From Crotophaga sulcirostris (lineage: Eukaryota > Chordata > Aves > Cuculiformes > Crotophagidae), in NCBI GenBank assembly GCA_013397455.1, contig VYZB01000291.1, forward strand, positions 84,430 through 148,429: 64,000 nucleotides of DNA, in the 5' to 3' direction. The notes beneath the pieces are model-generated. The model ran no database searches, was not told where the DNA came from, and saw only the letters and a program-made list of their open reading frames with translations. The position numbers were made by a program, and so were the translations under genes. Numbering within the stretch: the stretch's first letter is position 1; every line of letters begins with the position of its first letter. Of this stretch, positions 57,305 through 64,000 are shown piece by piece.

Positions 57305-60300
57305 TTTGTAAACACAGTATAAAATTTTGAAAGGTTTGTTGAGATTTGTGAACAAGCTAATAAATACAGTCCCTGATGTCCCTGATGTTGGAAACTTATG
57401 AATTCTCTCACACATGCAGAAACTTACACACAGTACTTGGCAAAAGGATGGTAAAATGACTTTTAAACACAAAGAGAGCACGTTGGAATCAGGGCAGTGC
57501 TGCTCCCATTCAGATTTCTTTATCTTATTCTCTGCAATGGAATCGTGCGAGTTAGAGAGGCCTGGGAGAACCAGAAAACTTGAATAAAATGTAGCAAGTC
57601 TGTTGGGATTTCTCCTTACGTATTGTGTTCCAGTTTCACTCCCTCTTCCTCTTCCCTTGCCTTCTCTTGCCTTGTATTAGTTGCTGCGTATGTGTATCTG
57701 TATGTGTGTGTCTGTGCCAGCAGAAACCAAATAAAAAAAAATTGTTAATTTGATCATTCTTTCACTGTCTGTGTTCCTCTCTGAAGCTCCTTTTGTCTCT
57801 GATAGTTCTCTTGCCGTGGGGACTGGATTTTTGCCAGCTGGGTGCCAAAAGCTGGTGAAAATAAATAGATACATACTAGGGATTGTAGAGATTAAAATAC
57901 CTACCATTCTGAATTACCCAAGGGTAATTTAGAAACACCATTTTGTTAAAGGTACCTGATCCACTTTTATTATATACAGGATTACTGATGAATGAACCAA
58001 AGGAGAGATAATTTTTTAAATCCTTGATTAACAGTATATGTCTATCTTTTTCTCCTCTTGGTTGAAAATATGGGTATGGTGAAAGAACAGATATTTCCTG
58101 TGATTCATCAAAGAGAGAAAAAAAATCAAAGGTAGGACAATAAATACTTACGTTCCTGCAAACTATGTGGTTACTTTAAAAGGAAAACATCTAAAAACTC
58201 TGCAACTTTTCCCTTGAAGTTGGACTGTACAATCTTGCACATTACAAACTTATTAGCAGGTTGACTGCATGTCTCAATGAGACTAACCTATCCTTGAATA
58301 AATACTTCTATCTCCATATCCCTCGGCAAAACCAATGTTCTGGAGCTAAGATTTTGTACTTAACTATAAGATAGTTGAGTGGATTTTGTTTTAATAAGAT
58401 TACACAGAGTACGCATTTATCTGATCCAAGTAATGTGGGAAGTACAGAGACAAAACAAACCCCAAACAACTACAGAAAAGAGCACAGGTTGAAGGTAAGG
58501 AATCAGTAAGCAGACATGTAGGTTAACCTTTTGGTACTGTTGCTGTGTATTCATCTCTGTCTCAAACTTGCTGGTTATTTGTGAAAAAGACCAGTTTGTA
58601 GATGTCATCTTCCAAGGGCAATAAATGCAAAAAAGTTCTGCTCAGAAGCACAGTGGTGCATCCATTCCTTCATTATAAGGTAAACTTTGTTTATGTAAAT
58701 GAAAGGCAAATCAAGTTTATGTAATTTGCAAGTGTTCCTACCTTTCAGTAATCTTTTTTTTTCCATCAGTAGATGAACAAAATCACACAGAATATTTTGT
58801 GCAGGCTTTCAATATAAACAGGTGTGTTGGATTAAAATTAAAATACATATTGACAACAAAAAAAACTGGGAAAGAGGTTTATTCCCTATCTATCTGTGAA
58901 GGAACACTGTGGAAACCTCCATTACTAGGAGTTTCCACAGCACTATAAAACAAGGCATACAACATCATTTTGCACTAGGTAGGAGATGGGCTTCAGGACT
59001 GAATGGATTTTTAATTTCTCAGTTCTATCACTCCTTTCTCTACCCCTATTAGCATGGCCCTTTCAAATATTTCTCCCATAGAAAAATATCTCCAAGACAA
59101 ACCAGCCTTGTGAAGAGTAATGGCTAGCCTAATCAGATTCTCCTTTGTGCTTACTATGAAGGCCACAGGTTCCCAAGGATTATATGGCAACAGCAGAATA
59201 GCAGAACAATGGGCAAGTTTGAGATCAGATGCTTCCTCTATTGTTTTCAAAGCAAACAGTTCCAGGAAGCACGCTGTTCCCCGCATTAGAGCTCTGTAGA
59301 AAGACCTTATTACACTAAGTATACTACAGGAGATACAGAAGCAGATCAATATGTGGCTAAGTGTTTTAGCCTTACTTTTATTGTGTTTGACAGCGATGAC
59401 AACTTTGTATGTATGTCATTTATAAGATGACTAATGTGTGTACATGTGTGAACCCCTTGCACAAACAGGTTTTCCCATAAACTTCTAGGGAAGAGCAAGC
59501 TCCCTGAGAGCAGATCAGAGCATAGATTGAATCTAAAAACAAAATAAAGAATCAAACAAACCCCAAACTAATTTCAGGTCTTATGAGGAGTTGCAATGGC
59601 ATCAATGTCTGGAAACATCTACCACAAGTGGTTTCAATCCAGAATGATTTCCAGGAAATATTTGTCTTGAGTTGTGCTATAAAATGTGTCATCAGGATGT
59701 TGTCTGTGTTCCTGACCCAAAGGAGCGTGAAGAACACTGCAAGGCAAAGTGAGAAAGTAAAGAATGAAAAAAGAACTTTTTGTGTGAGCTGGCAATTTTC
59801 TTTTGGATGAAGATCCCCTTCAACATACAAGAAGAGAAGCAACCAACATGAGCCATTTTTCTGTAGATAGCTCACTCTCTGTAGTAGGCCAGCAGCCAGA
59901 TGAGGGGTTTTAAAGAAGAGTTATGGTAGTTATAAAGAGGGAAAGAATTTGCAAACACTGATAATAATACTCCTACACAGGAAGGTTTGAGCCAGTCACA
60001 CTACTCCCCCCCTTTTCCAGTGAGATTCAGAGTTACATAGGAACGGGAGATTGTTTTGGCTGGGATTAGATAGCACAGATGGTACCAAAATGTGTAACAC
60101 CTACCACAAGTTCTTTAGTTTCATATCATCTGCACAACAGTTCTTCTTGGCCTTTTAACAGTTCATTGAATGGAGGAAGAGGAGAAAAAGACACGGGACA
60201 ATTGCTGGAAATGTGCAGCAAGTGTTGTTTTAGTTTATCTTTTGGGGAATCCGTATAGGAGCATGTAGATAGGCTTTTATAAAATCTTGCATATATCTCC

Positions 60301-63300
60301 TGTGAGATGGTGTGAAACTTCACTTGGCTCTTCTCTTTCAAGAATCCCCAAAACTTGGCAAGCAAATCTCCCAACACATTTGAGAATTATATCAGTAATC
60401 GTTTTGCAGATACATATGAGGTACAGGAATTTTAACCAGTTTTCCCAGAATCACCAAAGAAGTTTGTAGCATAGGCGGCTCTTATCTCCATGGAGCTTCT
60501 TAGGAATCCCATAGACTTTGTTTTCTGCCCTGACATAAATAGCACCAGTCTTTGGTTTTCTTCTCTGACTTTGTAGATCTTCTACATGACCTACAATAAA
60601 ACTTTATTTTCCTGTCCTAATTTTTCAAATAAATACTACTGTATTCATGTACAGCTCATGATCCTAGGAATATTTTACTGCCGATTCTAATATCATGCTT
60701 TATACAGTTCCTCTAGATGTTACCTTCTCCCACAAAAGAGACTCAATTTCTCTCCTTTTAATAGGTTTTCCAGGGGTTCAGAAGAAAGAGAACGGCAAAT
60801 ATACTTCTTTCATAGAGAGAAATAGAAAAATTTCTAAACACAGGCACTGAAGTGCCACTGTGATAGACATCCTAGAAATAATGAGAGTTCCAGGTCGAGA
60901 TTTTCCAGGTTGCCTATTTGATTTGATTGCAGCAGGTACTCAACACTCCTAGTTAGCTTTGAAATATTCATTGTAATGTTATTTAACAATTAGGCTGAAA
61001 GCATGGAGCGTTCCCTGAGAACTAACTAGGAAGAGCTGATGTCTGTCTTTTGAATACTCAGCCACACAATTGAAAAGCATTTGAGATTTTTCTCCCTAAC
61101 TAATGAGAGACCTTTACCTACACAGAGTATAGGAAGGCACTGCGTCTTCAGATTAAATGGAGAACTATCTGCTGTAGGACTTCTGAGATGCCTAATGTTC
61201 AGGGAAGGATTACTGAAACCACATTTACATTGAGCTCCCTATTGGTATACACAATGAGCAACACAGATGTCATTGCACTGACTGCAGCTTAACTCCACTG
61301 CAGAAGAACATGGGGTGCTGGTTCATTCTCACGTTTACTTACGAAGAACTTACGTTTAAGATAATGATGAAACTTTATAGTCAGTGTGGAAGGAATACGT
61401 GATTTCCAATGTGTCACGAATGTGAGACAAATGCAAGGTGTAATTCAAAGACGTCATACCACTTGCTATAAATATTGTTTTCATTAAGCCAGCCTACTCA
61501 TATACTCGGATAACCCATTCTATTATTCTGGCTGCTACAGGACTCCTGAATCACACCTACTTGAACCTGAGGGATTAGAGGTTTTGCTCTTTAAATAGCA
61601 TAGGTCCTGAGCTAGCCACATTTTTCAGACCTCTTTGGAGAAGCTAGATTGATTTTTTTTAAAAAAAACAACAAAAAAAATCATTCAGGGCCCCAAAACA
61701 GACATAAGCAAGCCTCCTCCTTTTGTAGTTGTGTTTTTGAAAATCAGACACGTAAAATCTTTTGTAGCTGTGGGCTCAAAACTCTCTTTTGTGGAAACAC
61801 TGGTGCACTGTAATTGGTTGAGTACTGCTATCCAGCCTGAGAGGGTGACCTTTCACACTCTGCCCTAAAAGAACACTATAGAAAGAGAGGTGGCGTAATC
61901 TGGGTTAAAGGCTTCTTACTAACATGTTGAGAGCTTGTTTCACACACACACAAACAGTTGCACGAAAGCCCCAGCCTGATGATAACTTAGTACTTTAGCA
62001 TGGTGCTCTTGAGACAGCCCTCTTCTGAGAGAATAAAGAAGGGCCCCTTAGTTGAAATGCAGGACTGAAGCTCTTCATAACCACTGGGCAACTGTTACGA
62101 GGGAAAAAGAAAGTTAAAAGAGATGAGAACAAAAGGGGCTATCCTTGTTACAAGGCTCTGGTTCTAGACCTGAAAAACTCCTCTCCCCTAATCTTTTTAT
62201 TATTTTCCCTGTATAGCCCCAGGTTCTTACGGTAAAATCTCTTGTCTTTCTGGGCAAGCATATTCAGTGTTGTTTAAGAAATTCCCGTGGATCTGCCTTT
62301 TTCATGATCTCTTTGTACATGAGGAAAGAAGGTAAACCTCTTTGCTTGTTTGGTTAAAAAGTGAAAGTGATGGGATATTTATAAGGTGTAGACAATTAGA
62401 GCCAAGATGTAGCTTAAATGGTACAAACACTCTAAAAACTGTATCTTTAGTAGGTAGGAACAGTTGAAGATGTGCTTCACTATACAGACTTGAGGCTTTT
62501 ACATTTAACTTTAGAGGGATCAAAATCACAGCCAGCTATTCCAAGTCACCAGCATGAGTGAAGGTCCTGGGTGACGTGAGTGCAATAGATCCCTTTCAGC
62601 TTGCAAACCCTCCCCAGGGCTAGGTACGTGCCCTGTGTTGCCGGGTCATGGGAATGGCTACTTGCATCTCTGTAGTCCTCTCACCTCTCTGTTTTTTAAT
62701 GTTTATTTCAACATTAATTAATATGGCACACCTGTCTCATGTAGCTTATCACTTTACATTTAACTTTTCCACCTTATTCTTTTCCTATGTTTTCTTTTCC
62801 ATACATCCCAATTTTATTTTTTACAAATTCCCATATATTCAAAGGTTTACTACTCCAAATTATCTGTTTTATTACTGTTTATTTACTTAGTGTTAATAAA
62901 TTGTTACACACTGTCAGTGATTCTTGTCGAAAAAAAGAAAAGATAATTACAAATTATTTTAGTGTGGTTTCTTCTCTACTTACATCCCCTATGATTTGCA
63001 CAAAGTAAAATGAAATTATAAAGTTCTATATTTATCACAATATTAGACTCTTTCATAAAGGATTTTCTTCTAGCTAATGGTTAATAAGAACAGGGAGCTC
63101 CGAAGTCAGTGCTGAAACTCTGGGTTGACTGTGGACCTTATAGACCCTCCTAAACTTCATGACATTGCATGCCAAGTAGCACAAAGTGCCTGAACTCTTA
63201 CTTTCTTTAGTGCTTCTGTTAGCTAAATGCTCTTTTTTCCTCCGGAGTAGAGTTAAGCTTTGTTAGCTATATCTACATTTCTGACCCATTTGCAATCTTC

Positions 63301-63370
63301 TTAACTATGGTTTTGGTACTTTTTACTTCAAAATCTTTCAAAACTGGCAGCTAAATTTACAACTCTCTCC
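57305..63370. other. non-coding stretch, no gene seen
   Basis: A/T-rich unique DNA. Contents noted are a TG-rich tract near 57690-57712, a hairpin at 58907-58940 (listed), (CA)n at about 61941-61953, and a T8A8 tract near 61650-61680. ORFs of up to 112 codons on the minus strand (59011-59875) have no domain and are interrupted in a way that suggests chance. Confidence 0.5.
58907..58940. repeat. short hairpin, 13-bp stem with one bulge
   Basis: CTGTGGAAACCTCC at 58907-58920 pairs with GGAGTTTCCACAG at 58928-58940 with a single bulged C, over a 7-base loop ATTACTA. Flanks do not extend the pairing. Shorter than a typical microRNA precursor. Confidence 0.7.
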
Positions 63371-63375
63371 TCCAG

Positions 63376-63470
63376 GAAGGACTCCCAGAGGTACAATGAA
63401 GATTGTAACCACCAGATGACTGCTTCTTCATGGAAAGCCCCATCACCATCCAGGCCATCCAAGCTGGTGG
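63376..63470 (+). other. candidate internal exon (hypothetical)
   Basis: A pyrimidine-rich acceptor (ACTCTCTCCTCCAG, ending 63375) is followed by 95 bases and a good donor GGTGG|GTAAGC (GT at 63471). Exactly one frame is open throughout (G + 31 codons + G), reading KDSQRYNEDCNHQMT and on to SSWKAPSPSRPSKLV. The patch is richer in G and C than its surroundings. I do not recognise the peptide. The neighbouring exons would lie outside the window or have been missed. It might instead be a lncRNA exon or a chance pairing of splice-like words. Confidence 0.25.
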
Positions 63471-63479
63471 GTAAGCCCT

Positions 63480-64000
63480 GAAGTGGACCAGCAAGACAAC
63501 TAACTACTCAGAGTTGCAAAAGCTGGTTCTGAACAAAGTGAATTCAATACAGTTTCTTGTGGGTTAAAACCTGACCTCTTTGCCTTTGGAGACTGAGGCT
63601 CAAGTCCATTAATCTAAAGGAAAGAATGAATTTGATGAGTTCATCATAACCTATGGTGGGGATATTTTGTCACAGCACAAAATCACCGCACAATACAGCA
63701 TGATTGGCAGCTGCTTCCTAAGAGCGACCCATGGCTGGTTGCAGCTGCTCGTGATGGAGAGCCATTGGCAGCCAGCAACGGGGACTTGCCCACAATGTCC
63801 CTTTGAACCATGCAGAGCACTGGCTAACCTTCCACATCCCTCAGTTTGAAGTTCACCCAATTCTTTGCCTCACACCTACAATTTGGGAAATAAATTGCTT
63901 TACTCCTGACAGATAAGCTAGCTTACATACAGGAGCAATTGCATATCCAAAATGTATTTATAGATACATCCAAAAAGAGTGATTGCAGGGGGACTGCACA
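63480..64000. other. right-edge stretch, nothing certain
   Basis: Moderately G/C-rich at 63650-63840, with a 60-codon plus-strand ORF overlapped by a 69-codon minus-strand ORF, neither recognised. A polyadenylation-like word (GGAAATAAATTG) lies at about 63886. No gene is called. Confidence 0.4.

Noticed and set aside
59011..59875. Three successive minus-strand ORFs (112, 69, 107 codons)
   Set aside because: They are end-to-end but in unrelated frames with unrecognisable, tryptophan- and cysteine-scattered peptides. No retroviral or host domain could be seen.
63480..63840. Extended reading frame with few stops at the right edge, considered as a processed pseudogene
   Set aside because: It contains at least three in-frame stops, no recognised parent protein and no poly-A tail.
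1..64000. Endogenous retrovirus or LTR elements, tRNA or rRNA genes, CRISPR-like arrays
   Set aside because: No LTR pairs, primer-binding sites, retroviral protein motifs, tRNA cloverleaf words or regularly spaced repeats were seen on reading; a profile search could still find decayed copies.

Overview
This is vertebrate nuclear DNA, most likely from a bird. The best evidence is three short 3' ends of CR1 LINEs that finish in the avian-type tail ('...GTCCCTTCCAACTCAAACC' followed by ATTCTATGAT-like repeats) at about 40.15, 47.66 and 57.24 kb. Around them are much older amniote repeats: MIR/L2-like SINE and LINE tails, an old CR1 of about 0.8 kb, a CR1/L3-like 3' end and several palindromic relics. 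Nothing looks prokaryotic: there are no dense long ORFs, operons, rRNA or tRNA genes, or CRISPR arrays. The longest ATG-initiated ORF is 151 codons and is not recognisable.

The window reads as intergenic or intronic DNA. I cannot support any protein-coding gene with confidence. Three exon-like patches are listed at low confidence. The best is 63376-63470 (+), with a strong acceptor, a strong donor and one open frame. A CpG-rich patch at 52.65-52.79 kb followed by a short signal-peptide-like ORF, and an open segment behind a pyrimidine-rich acceptor at 17.88 kb, are weaker.

Layout. 0-14 kb: mostly unique A/T-rich DNA with a foldback relic (5.6 kb), a SINE/LINE tail (7.9 kb), a G-quadruplex motif (9.92 kb) and MIR-like fragments (13.9-14.1 kb). 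14-23 kb: a foldback repeat, a hairpin flanked by direct repeats (15.1 kb), an (AAT)8 microsatellite, a second foldback type (19.8 kb), and a duplicated segment of about 145 bp at 20.9 and 22.0 kb, the second copy joined to an L2/MIR-like tail. 27.9-34 kb: an old CR1 with a ruined reverse transcriptase, an antisense MIR-like fragment, another foldback, a perfect 22-bp palindrome and a CR1/L3-like 3' end. 34-51 kb: unique A/T-rich DNA with microsatellites, a small minisatellite, foldbacks and two young CR1 tails. 51.8-53.0 kb: the only clearly G/C-rich patch. 53-64 kb: unique DNA, two minus-strand CR1 pieces and the exon-like candidate near the right edge.

I found no convincing new biological system. 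The most distinctive pattern is the set of palindromic relics of at least two or three sequence types. The G-quadruplex motif, the 15.1-kb hairpin and the 63.4-kb exon candidate are the best single items to check. All family names come from recognising consensus-like phrases by eye, with no database search.
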